A DNA stretch of 6,197 nucleotides from Actinomycetota bacterium (GTDB taxonomy: Bacteria; Actinomycetota; Humimicrobiia; Humimicrobiales; Humimicrobiaceae), in the NCBI GenBank assembly GCA_018399435.1, contig JAGYOJ010000099.1, positions 1-6,197 on the forward strand, written 5' to 3'. The position numbers and the translations under genes were made by a program. Below the pieces are notes generated by a model, which saw only the letters and a list, made by a program, of their open reading frames with translations, did not search any database and was not told the origin of the DNA. Positions 1-5,983 of this stretch are shown one piece after another; the first letter of the stretch is position 1; each line of letters starts with the position of its first letter.

Positions 1-13
1 TGTTTCTCCTTTT
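1..13 (-). promoter_or_regulatory. Shine-Dalgarno site of a next gene lying off the left edge
   Basis: Read on the minus strand, the bases after the TGA stop of the transketolase C subunit are AAAAGGAGAAACA and then the window ends. AGGAG (positions 10-6) is a good ribosome binding site with five bases left before the edge, so a start codon is expected within the next few bases outside the window. An ATG overlaps the stop (ATGA, 17-14), but it lies upstream of this site and so is not the start it serves. The operon therefore almost certainly continues leftward. The product cannot be seen. Confidence 0.7.
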
Positions 14-958
14 TCATTTATTGACAAAATCTTTAATGCTATTTGCTATTTTTTCCGGAGTTAATCCATAATAATCCATTACTTCTTCATACTCTCCTAC
101 TTTTGCAAATACATCATTTACCCCAATTTTTTTAAGCATTACAGGATTTTTGGCTGAAAGCACATCTGAAACTGCACTGCCTAAGCCATTAACAATATTA
201 TGCTCTTCAACTGTTACCACTTTCTTTGTTTTGGTACTTGATTTTATTATTAAATCCTCATCTATCGGTTTTAGGGTATGCATATTTATTACCTCTGCAT
301 CAATATTTTCATCCTGCAGAAGCTTGGCTGCATCTAAAGACCTAGAAACTGTTGAAGATACTGCAATTAAAGTAACATCTTTTCCGCTTTTTAATACCTT
401 GCCCTTGCCAATTTCAAAATCAGTATCTTCTCCATTAAGCCTTTTTACCTTCTGCCTGTGGACCCTAAAATAAACAGGGCCTTCAAGTTTTACAATTTCA
501 TGTAAAGCTTTTCTGTATTCAGGGCCATCTGCAGGAGACACAATAGTTATATTAGGCAATGACCTTATTATGCCAACATCTTCTAATACTACATGGGTAG
601 GGCCTAAAGCACTAACAGAAAAACCGCAATTATTGCCCATGATATTTACATTTAACTCTGTCTTGCAAACATCATCCCTTATTTGCTCAAAACACCTGCA
701 AGTTATAAAAGGAACATAAGCAGTAATTATTGGTATTTTCCCATTTAATGCCATTCCAGCAGCATGACCCATTGCACTTTGTTCCTGAATTCCAAATTCA
801 AAATGCCTTTCAGGATATTTTTCATTAAACGGGCCTCCTGATGCGCCCAAAGAGCTGTCACAGGATACATAAACTATATCAGGGTTTTTTTCTCCAAGTT
901 CCAGGAGTGCATCACTAATTACTTCTCTTGGATTTTCATAAATATTTTTATCCTCCAA
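14..958 (-). CDS. Transketolase, C-terminal subunit (split transketolase)
   Basis: This 314-residue protein is the C-terminal half of a split, thiamine-diphosphate-dependent transketolase. It carries the pyrimidine-binding domain (about 8-175) and the transketolase C-terminal domain (about 185-310), and is expected to act in the cytoplasm with the N-terminal subunit encoded just upstream. FGIQEQ (55-60) holds the glutamate (E59) that activates the cofactor. PTHVVLEDVGIIRSLPN (120-136) and the FRVHR stretch (164-168) match conserved pyrimidine-domain segments, where family members contact cofactor and substrate phosphate. The length is typical of split C subunits. The start is uncertain: TTG at 958 overlaps the N-subunit gene by 11 bp and has GAGGAG 10 nt upstream, but a better-placed GGAGGA lies 7 nt before an in-frame ATT at codon 6. 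Split transketolases serve the pentose phosphate pathway and also specialised sugar routes, so the exact donor and acceptor are unknown. Confidence 0.95.
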   Translation of the reverse strand: MEDKNIYENPREVISDALLELGEKNPDIVYVSCDSSLGASGGPFNEKYPERHFEFGIQEQSAMGHAAGMALNGKIPIITAYVPFITCRCFEQIRDDVCKTELNVNIMGNNCGFSVSALGPTHVVLEDVGIIRSLPNITIVSPADGPEYRKALHEIVKLEGPVYFRVHRQKVKRLNGEDTDFEIGKGKVLKSGKDVTLIAVSSTVSRSLDAAKLLQDENIDAEVINMHTLKPIDEDLIIKSSTKTKKVVTVEEHNIVNGLGSAVSDVLSAKNPVMLKKIGVNDVFAKVGEYEEVMDYYGLTPEKIANSIKDFVNK

Positions 959-1808
959 CTTTTGCCAACTCCTCTCTTCTAACTTTTTCTACTAATTCAA
1001 TTCCTTCATCTACTTTATCTGACTCACAATGCCAGTGGTGGAATTTAAAATTATCTTCCCCAAAATTTAAGCCTTTGCATTTAATTGTGTCAATGATAAT
1101 CAAAGAAGGCTTATCTTTTTTAAAAGGAATGCTGGTCAGGGTTTCATAAATTTGATTAAAATCATGTCCATTTATTGTCTTTACTTCCCATCCGAATGCT
1201 AAAAATTTATCTTCAAGCGGCGCAGTGCTCATAACATTTTCTGTCCTGCCATTAACCTGTAACTTATTCCTATCTAGAATTGCAACTAAATTATCTAATT
1301 TATGGTGGCCTGCAGCCATAGCTGATTCCCAAATACTGCCTTCGCCGCATTCACCATCACCTAAAACGCAAAATACTCTGTAATCATCACCATCTCTTTT
1401 AGCAGTTATTGCAATCCCACCAGAAACTGGCAACCCATGCCCTAAAGAACCTGTAGGAAACTCAATTCCTGGCAGCACTTTTTCATCAGGATGCATGGGA
1501 ACCCTGGTGTCAAAAGAATTATAGGTCCACAGAACATCTTCATCAAAATAGCCTTGGTCAGCAAGCGTTACATACAATGCCAAGCACTTATGCCCGGCAG
1601 AAAGGATAAACCTGTCCCTGTCTTTCCAATCAGGGTTTTTGGGGTCATGCTTCATTATCTCATTATATAGTACAGTAATAATATCAAGGCTTGAATAAGC
1701 TCCCCCTATATGCACTTCTCCAAACTTGGCCATTTTTAATATGTTTTTCCTGCCTTTATAAGATTTATTTATTAGCTTGGTGGCAAGCTCTTTACTAATC
1801 TTTGGCAT
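948..1808 (-). CDS. Transketolase, N-terminal subunit (split transketolase)
   Basis: This 286-residue protein is the thiamine-diphosphate-binding N-terminal half of a split transketolase, the partner of the subunit encoded directly downstream. Visible hallmarks are VHIGGAYSSLDII (32-44, with H33), SAGHKCLALY (70-79, with H73), TGSLGHGLPVSGG (119-131), and the diphosphate/Mg motif that begins with GDGECGEG (150-157) and ends near DRN (179-181). FHHWH (256-260) fits the usual histidine-containing loop near the end of this domain. The length matches the split form, not the roughly 650-residue single-chain enzyme. The ATG at 1808 is preceded by AGGAGG only 3 nt upstream, a short spacing, but no better in-frame start is visible. 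It begins 9 nt after the isomerase stop and overlaps the C-subunit gene by 11 bp, as expected for 1:1 production of a two-subunit enzyme. Confidence 0.96.
   Translation of the reverse strand: MPKISKELATKLINKSYKGRKNILKMAKFGEVHIGGAYSSLDIITVLYNEIMKHDPKNPDWKDRDRFILSAGHKCLALYVTLADQGYFDEDVLWTYNSFDTRVPMHPDEKVLPGIEFPTGSLGHGLPVSGGIAITAKRDGDDYRVFCVLGDGECGEGSIWESAMAAGHHKLDNLVAILDRNKLQVNGRTENVMSTAPLEDKFLAFGWEVKTINGHDFNQIYETLTSIPFKKDKPSLIIIDTIKCKGLNFGEDNFKFHHWHCESDKVDEGIELVEKVRREELAKVGG
951..974 (-). promoter_or_regulatory. Two competing Shine-Dalgarno sites for the transketolase C subunit
   Basis: On the minus strand GAGGAG (974-969) is followed after 10 nt by TTG at 958, and GGAGGA (956-951) is followed after 7 nt by an in-frame ATT codon at 943-941. 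The second site has the better spacing but would need a very rare start codon. The only nearby ATG (939-937) is out of frame and reaches a stop after six codons. Both sites sit inside the last codons of the N-subunit gene, consistent with translational coupling of the two subunits. Confidence 0.5.
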
Positions 1809-1817
1809 AATCCTCCT

Positions 1818-2597
1818 TTACTGCTTAATTTTTAATGCAACTTCTATCATGTATTCAAATAACTCTACATCTAATGAAGCCCTTCCTATAAAAATACCAT
1901 TATTTTCATCAATAGCCAAAATATTTTTAGCAGTTTCTGTGTTAACGCTTCCGCCATAAACAATTAATTGCCCAGACCTCAAATTCTTATCATATTTGCT
2001 TGCTAAATGTTCTTTTATAAAAACCATCATCTCGCTTATATAGTCAATGCTTGCTGCCTGTTTAGCCCCTATTGCCCAGGCCGGTTCATATGCAAGTAAG
2101 ACCTTTCCAATATCTTTACCCTTTATTCCTTCAAATAATTTAGCCAGCTGCTCTTTTATATAATTCTTTGCTTCTTCTGTTTTTTTTGGTTTTTCCTCTT
2201 CCCCCATGCAAAGTATTGGAGTAAGCTCATTTCTTATACAGGCTTTTATCTTTTTATTTATCATCTGCAGATCTTCTTTTAATATATTTTTTCTTTCAGG
2301 ATGCCCTATCTCCACAAAATCGCAGCCTAAATTCTTTAAATGCATAGGGCTAACTTCGCCCGTATACGGCCCTTCATCTTCCCAGAAACAATTTTGTGAA
2401 CCATATTTTAAATTAGGGTGGTAAATATTTTTTGAAAAAGCATCAATAGATAAATATGTTGGAAGAACATATACAACAATATTACTATTTGGCTCAAATT
2501 TTTTATTCATAAAATCCTGGAGCTTATTTATATATTCTATACTTTCTTCCACTGTCTTATACATCTTCCAAGAAGCGCCAACAAATACTTTTTTCAT
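1818..2597 (-). CDS. Triosephosphate-isomerase-like sugar phosphate isomerase, non-canonical
   Basis: This 259-residue protein is a complete TIM-barrel isomerase of the triosephosphate isomerase family, near the usual 250-residue length. The catalytic residues are present: K11 in SWKM, H99 in EIGHPERK, E171 in AYEPAWAIG, and loop-7 YGGSV (214-218). Several normally near-invariant positions differ: the Asn of NWKM is S9, the Ser after the catalytic His is P100, loop 6 reads AIGAKQ rather than AIGTGK, and the phosphate-binding Gly-Gly of loop 8 is GR (G238-R239). QNCFWEDEGPYTGE (68-81) carries a Trp that I recall from tetrulose-phosphate isomerases of the EryH/LerI type, as I do the SWKM and IGR patterns. 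It may therefore isomerise a four-carbon or other sugar phosphate instead of, or as well as, dihydroxyacetone phosphate/glyceraldehyde 3-phosphate. ATG at 2597 follows AAAGGA with about 3 nt spacing. A plain glycolytic TpiA cannot be excluded. Confidence 0.88.
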   Translation of the reverse strand: MKKVFVGASWKMYKTVEESIEYINKLQDFMNKKFEPNSNIVVYVLPTYLSIDAFSKNIYHPNLKYGSQNCFWEDEGPYTGEVSPMHLKNLGCDFVEIGHPERKNILKEDLQMINKKIKACIRNELTPILCMGEEEKPKKTEEAKNYIKEQLAKLFEGIKGKDIGKVLLAYEPAWAIGAKQAASIDYISEMMVFIKEHLASKYDKNLRSGQLIVYGGSVNTETAKNILAIDENNGIFIGRASLDVELFEYMIEVALKIKQ

Positions 2598-2626
2598 GAT
2601 TCCTTTCCAGCTGATTTAACAGCATA

Positions 2627-3589
2627 TTATAAATAATAATTAAATATGTCCTTAAATTCCTTATAACTGATTCCGGCTTCACCTATATATCTAGGGTTTT
2701 CTACTCCTACCTTACCTCCAGCATGGTAATCAGAGCCTCCTGTAAAAAATTTAACCTTATCTTTATACTTATTCTTTACCTCTTTTTCTATTTCTTCTCT
2801 TGCCATGTTCCCCTTATATGTAGTTTTATCATAAGTGTAACAAGCTTCCATCCCATCCAGCCCTTTTTTTATTAACTTTTCTATATATGTGTCCCTGTCT
2901 ACTTTTCCAAGCACTTTTGAATTTACCTGTTTATCAATTAAATAAGGGTGGGCAAGAACAGCTAATCCCCCGCATTCTTTTATTAAATCTATTGCATCTA
3001 GAGGACTTATTTTCTCTCTTTTTACATTTAATTTTGGATTATCCCTTACTAAAAGCTTTGCATCGCTCCAGCTTTCTGCATAATTTTTTTTAGCCATTAA
3101 CTCAAAAATATGTTTCCTTTGGACTTCCTCTGGCTTTCTTGTTTTCTTGTTCCCATTTATATCTTCATATTCTAAAATTTCTTTTTCGTAATCAATGGCC
3201 ATGCCTTCACTGGATAGAACCTCGCACAATTTCCTGTAAGCCTCAACCTTGCTGTTTTCGGCCCTGCTAACTTCATCTTTTACTACCTTGCTGTCCCAAT
3301 CAAGTTCATACCCTACGATATGTACATCATCTACAAATGTATCACAGGAAAATTCATCCCCCAGTATTAAAGCTAGCCCTAACTTTTTTGCATAACTTTT
3401 TATATTTATATCTTTATTATTATCCTTAATGTAGGCTGGAGGATTTATATCATGGTCTACTATGGCAATAGCCTTCATTTTTATTCTTGAAGCATTATCT
3501 ATAAGCTCTTTAGGGGTATCATTGCCATCAGAGCGGGTTGTATGGCAATGCATGTCACATTCATATTTTGGCCTATATTCCTTATCCAT
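2627..3589 (-). CDS. PHP-domain metal-dependent phosphoesterase
   Basis: This 320-residue protein belongs to the PHP superfamily of metal-dependent phosphoesterases (COG0613-like, the group containing TrpH/YciV). The ligand motifs appear in order: DMHCH (12-16), SDG (20-22), VDHD (44-47), GDEFS (77-81, with E79), H90 in VHIVGY, AHP (213-215) and the closing GGSDYH (284-289). The helical insert between about 100 and 200, containing RKHIFELMAKKNY, resembles the insert found in this subfamily. Family members hydrolyse nucleotides such as pAp and short RNAs, and some act on cyclic or sugar phosphates; the substrate here is unknown. The ATG at 3589 is chosen over an upstream TTG at 3625 because AGAGGAGG ends exactly 7 nt before it and overlaps the aldolase stop codon. 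The gene starts 13 nt after the aldolase and ends 29 nt before the isomerase, so it is co-transcribed with sugar-phosphate enzymes. Confidence 0.9.
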   Translation of the reverse strand: MDKEYRPKYECDMHCHTTRSDGNDTPKELIDNASRIKMKAIAIVDHDINPPAYIKDNNKDINIKSYAKKLGLALILGDEFSCDTFVDDVHIVGYELDWDSKVVKDEVSRAENSKVEAYRKLCEVLSSEGMAIDYEKEILEYEDINGNKKTRKPEEVQRKHIFELMAKKNYAESWSDAKLLVRDNPKLNVKREKISPLDAIDLIKECGGLAVLAHPYLIDKQVNSKVLGKVDRDTYIEKLIKKGLDGMEACYTYDKTTYKGNMAREEIEKEVKNKYKDKVKFFTGGSDYHAGGKVGVENPRYIGEAGISYKEFKDIFNYYL

Positions 3590-3596
3590 AAAATAT

Positions 3597-3604
3597 CCTC
3601 CTCT
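3597..3604 (-). promoter_or_regulatory. Shine-Dalgarno site that fixes the PHP phosphoesterase start
   Basis: AGAGGAGG on the minus strand (3604-3597) is followed by a 7-nt spacer and ATG at 3589. It overlaps the aldolase TAG stop (3605-3603), which argues for translational coupling. It also rules out the longer TTG-initiated reading frame from 3625, which would add 12 residues not resembling a PHP N terminus. Confidence 0.8.
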
Positions 3605-4457
3605 AGGCTTTCCCTTGGCTTCCAAATAATTTTATGTAATCCTTAATCAATTTCTCTACATCCTCTTGGACAAATTTAAATTTCTTAAGGGGTTCATATT
3701 CATCTGGATTTTTTTTGATATATGCTTCACAAGCATCTATATATCTATGTTTTATTTCAGTTGATATGTTCATCTTAGAAACCCTATATGAAATTATCTT
3801 TTTTATAATATCTCTTGAGAGACCGGAACAACCATGAATTACTATCGGAAATTTGCAAATCTTCATAATTTCTTCGAGCCTATCAAAATCAAGTTTGGGT
3901 TCTCCTGTATATAGGCCATGGGCAGTCCCAATGGCAACAGCCAATGAATCAACACCGGTTTTCTTTTGGAATTCTAATGCTTTTTCAGGTTCTGTAAGCA
4001 TTATCTCATCTTTATTTGTCTCAATATGTTCTTCTTTGCCCCCTATATGCCCAAGTTCGCCTTCTACACTAATTTCCCTTTCATGTGCCATATCTACAAC
4101 CTCTTTAGTTATTTTGATATTTTCTTCATAAGACAATTTTGAGCCATCTATCATAACTGAACTCCATCCATATTCGATGCATTTTTTTATTACATCCATG
4201 TCAGTCCCATGGTCAAGGTTCATGGCAACAGGCACATCAGCATCTCTTGACAGTTCTTTTATCATATCAACTAAAACAGTATACCCTAAATCTATTACTG
4301 TTTTTTGTGAGGTTTGCACAATAACTGGTGACTTTTCTTGTTTTGCAGCTTCTACTACTGCCCTCATAGAGGTCTGGTTTACTATATTAAAGGCCCCCAC
4401 TACATAATTTTCTTTTCTTGCTTTAATTAGCATATCATTAGTGTTTACATATACCAT
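3603..4457 (-). CDS. fba: Class II (zinc-dependent) fructose/tagatose-bisphosphate-type aldolase
   Basis: This 284-residue protein is a class IIB ketose-bisphosphate aldolase (Fba/GatY/KbaY family), which reversibly cleaves a ketose 1,6-bisphosphate to dihydroxyacetone phosphate and an aldehyde such as glyceraldehyde 3-phosphate. GAFNIVN (21-27) is the family N terminus, and NLDHG (80-84) provides the catalytic Asp82 and zinc ligand His83. VMIDGS (101-106), VEGELGHIGG (131-140, with E134), the zinc ligand H180 in GTAHGLYTGEP, H208 in VIHGCSG, and MNISTE (229-234) follow in order. The phosphate loop reads HGCSG where Bacillus Fba has HGGTG and GatY-type enzymes have HGASG, so fructose or tagatose specificity cannot be decided. 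Length and the C-terminal LFGSQGKA ending are normal for the family. ATG at 4457 has AAGGA 7 nt upstream. It is the first gene of the tight five-gene run. Confidence 0.94.
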   Translation of the reverse strand: MVYVNTNDMLIKARKENYVVGAFNIVNQTSMRAVVEAAKQEKSPVIVQTSQKTVIDLGYTVLVDMIKELSRDADVPVAMNLDHGTDMDVIKKCIEYGWSSVMIDGSKLSYEENIKITKEVVDMAHEREISVEGELGHIGGKEEHIETNKDEIMLTEPEKALEFQKKTGVDSLAVAIGTAHGLYTGEPKLDFDRLEEIMKICKFPIVIHGCSGLSRDIIKKIISYRVSKMNISTEIKHRYIDACEAYIKKNPDEYEPLKKFKFVQEDVEKLIKDYIKLFGSQGKA

Positions 4458-4543
4458 TTTTTAATCCTTTTTTTGATAATAATTGTATTTTAATTTTATG
4501 CAATTTTTTGCGATAATGCAATAAATTGTTAATTAAAAAGTAT
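4458..4543 (-). promoter_or_regulatory. Candidate promoter and repeat upstream of the aldolase operon
   Basis: This 86-bp gap is almost entirely A and T. On the minus strand TTGCAT (4521-4516), a 17-nt spacer and TAAAAT (4498-4493) resemble a sigma-70 promoter with a good -10 and a modest -35, placed about 36 nt before the aldolase start. The same stretch has a direct repeat ATGCAAT (4498-4504 and 4516-4522, plus strand, 18 bp apart) and a small dyad TTGC-N6-GCAA (4508-4521), which could be an operator overlapping the promoter. No GC-rich hairpin plus T-run terminator is visible after the radical SAM gene, so read-through is also possible. In DNA this AT-rich, chance matches are common. Confidence 0.35.
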
Positions 4544-5983
4544 TTATTTTAAATATTTTTCTTCCCAGACAGGATCAAAAAGATTTGCTAATTTTTTGCC
4601 ATAAGAAATCATTTTTTTATGATAGAAACAATCAGATAATATTTTAGAGGCTGATTCATCCTCTGGTTCAGTTTTTAATTCTTTTATCCATTTTAAAAAT
4701 TCTAAATGATGGTCCCTGTAAGGGCAAGGCCTTAGCAAATTATTGCCAAAGTTAGCCTCTTTGCCAAACCCGTAATTTTTTTGCCAGTTCCTAATTTTTG
4801 CCAGGAATGGGTGCTCCCATAAATGGTTAAGGGTTTTCCCTTCTTTATACATTCTATATATATTCCCAATTGAATAAGGCATAAAAACACAAGGCATAAC
4901 TTTTCCATTCCAGTCAATGTAGAGGTAGCCGCCTTCCCTGCCAGCTGAAATACAACCTCCCACTAATGGGCCATGATTCCAAAAATCAATAAGGAATAAT
5001 CCCTTATTTTCTATTTGTCTCCAAATTTTGGACCAGAAATCTACCCTTTGCATTGAACTTGGCATATATTTAAAATCTAAAGCCCTGCCTATGGGCAAAT
5101 ATTGAAAATAAAAAGCATAAAATACGCCCATCTGATGGAAAAAAAAGTCAAGAAACTTATCTTTTAAGACTTTATTATAATTATCGCTATTTACAGTTAC
5201 AGAAATCCCAAAAGGTATGCCGGCCTTTTTCATTAATTCCATAGAGCCTAAAACTTTTTCAAATACCCCTTCTCCCCTTATTCTATTAGTTTCTTCCTCT
5301 AAGCCTTCAACTGAAAATGCAGGCGTAATATTTTTACATTCGGCTATTTCTTGGGATAGCCTTTTATTTAATAATGTCCCATTGCTAAAAGCTAAAAAAA
5401 GACAATCCTTGTATTTTTTAGCTATGTCAAGGATACCTTTGTCTTCTGAATTATAATAAAAAGGCTCGCCCCCGGAAAAAACTATTAATTTTATATCCCA
5501 CAATTTCTTTGCATCAGAAATTAGGCGGTCTAAAACATTCCAGGGAAGCTTTTGCCCATTACTTTTAGAACTAGCATAGCAACCCCTGCATCTTAAATTA
5601 CAGCCATGGCCCGGACTTATAACTAGCATAAATGGCGGCATAGATTTGTTTTTAATGTAAAATTTCTTAACTTCCTTATTCTTTAATCTATCCCCGGTTA
5701 AAGCATTAGCCCAAAGTTTTAATACTTCTTGCGCAATATTTCTGTCTAAATTATTCCTTTCTATAGACCTGTCAAGAGTTTTTATAATTGATAAGGCCAT
5801 AATTTTTTTCTCATATTGAAGCCTTTTGTTTTTCTTTGATGAAGCTTTTTGATTATTTGAGGAACCAAAATTTTTGGCTATTTTGTTTTCTATATACCTA
5901 ATGGCATATTTCCTAGTAATTGAGCCGTATAGCAGGCTTGTAATTATTTTATAGAAAAATGGGCTATTTTTTATAGAATTCAT
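4544..5983 (-). CDS. Radical SAM protein with reduced SPASM-like C terminus, substrate unknown
   Basis: This 479-residue protein has the radical SAM cluster motif CNLRCRGC (C128, C132, C135) followed by SGGEP (170-174), and further core segments FLAFSNGTLL (196-205) and FGISVTVN (258-265). A C-terminal region has C344-x15-G360-x4-C365, matching the first half of a SPASM motif, and then RPCPYRDHH (418-426, with C420) and C452, but no CX2CX5CX3C block. It may thus carry one auxiliary iron-sulfur cluster. About 110 residues precede the core: a basic, partly hydrophobic start (8-40), then a Ser/Lys/Asn-rich linker (41-55). I recognise the general family of stand-alone bacterial radical SAM proteins with PPF(M/L)L(V/I)SP before the cysteines, but not the substrate; a peptide, cofactor or lipid modification are all open. 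The ATG at 5983 has an in-frame stop 9 nt upstream and only a weak ribosome binding site. It is separated from the aldolase by 86 bp. Confidence 0.9.
   Translation of the reverse strand: MNSIKNSPFFYKIITSLLYGSITRKYAIRYIENKIAKNFGSSNNQKASSKKNKRLQYEKKIMALSIIKTLDRSIERNNLDRNIAQEVLKLWANALTGDRLKNKEVKKFYIKNKSMPPFMLVISPGHGCNLRCRGCYASSKSNGQKLPWNVLDRLISDAKKLWDIKLIVFSGGEPFYYNSEDKGILDIAKKYKDCLFLAFSNGTLLNKRLSQEIAECKNITPAFSVEGLEEETNRIRGEGVFEKVLGSMELMKKAGIPFGISVTVNSDNYNKVLKDKFLDFFFHQMGVFYAFYFQYLPIGRALDFKYMPSSMQRVDFWSKIWRQIENKGLFLIDFWNHGPLVGGCISAGREGGYLYIDWNGKVMPCVFMPYSIGNIYRMYKEGKTLNHLWEHPFLAKIRNWQKNYGFGKEANFGNNLLRPCPYRDHHLEFLKWIKELKTEPEDESASKILSDCFYHKKMISYGKKLANLFDPVWEEKYLK

Noticed and set aside
2180..2187. 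Runs of eight A on the coding strand (also 3084-3091 and 3709-3716) as programmed slippage sites
   Set aside because: They encode Lys-rich stretches in an AT-rich genome, and the frames are intact on both sides with full-length family proteins.
2206..2424. Plus-strand open frames opposite the main genes (also 150-473, 928-1149, 1777-1959, 2887-3093, 3853-4131, 4177-4407, 5217-5456)
   Set aside because: Each lies opposite a well-supported gene, has low-complexity Ser/Phe/Leu-rich translation typical of antisense frames, and shows no family motif.
3590..3625. Upstream TTG start for the PHP phosphoesterase
   Set aside because: It would extend into the aldolase gene and has no supporting site, while ATG at 3589 has AGAGGAGG at ideal spacing.
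4732..4917. Short minus-strand open frame inside the radical SAM gene
   Set aside because: It overlaps the SPASM-like region in another frame; the radical SAM frame has clear cysteine motifs and this one has none.
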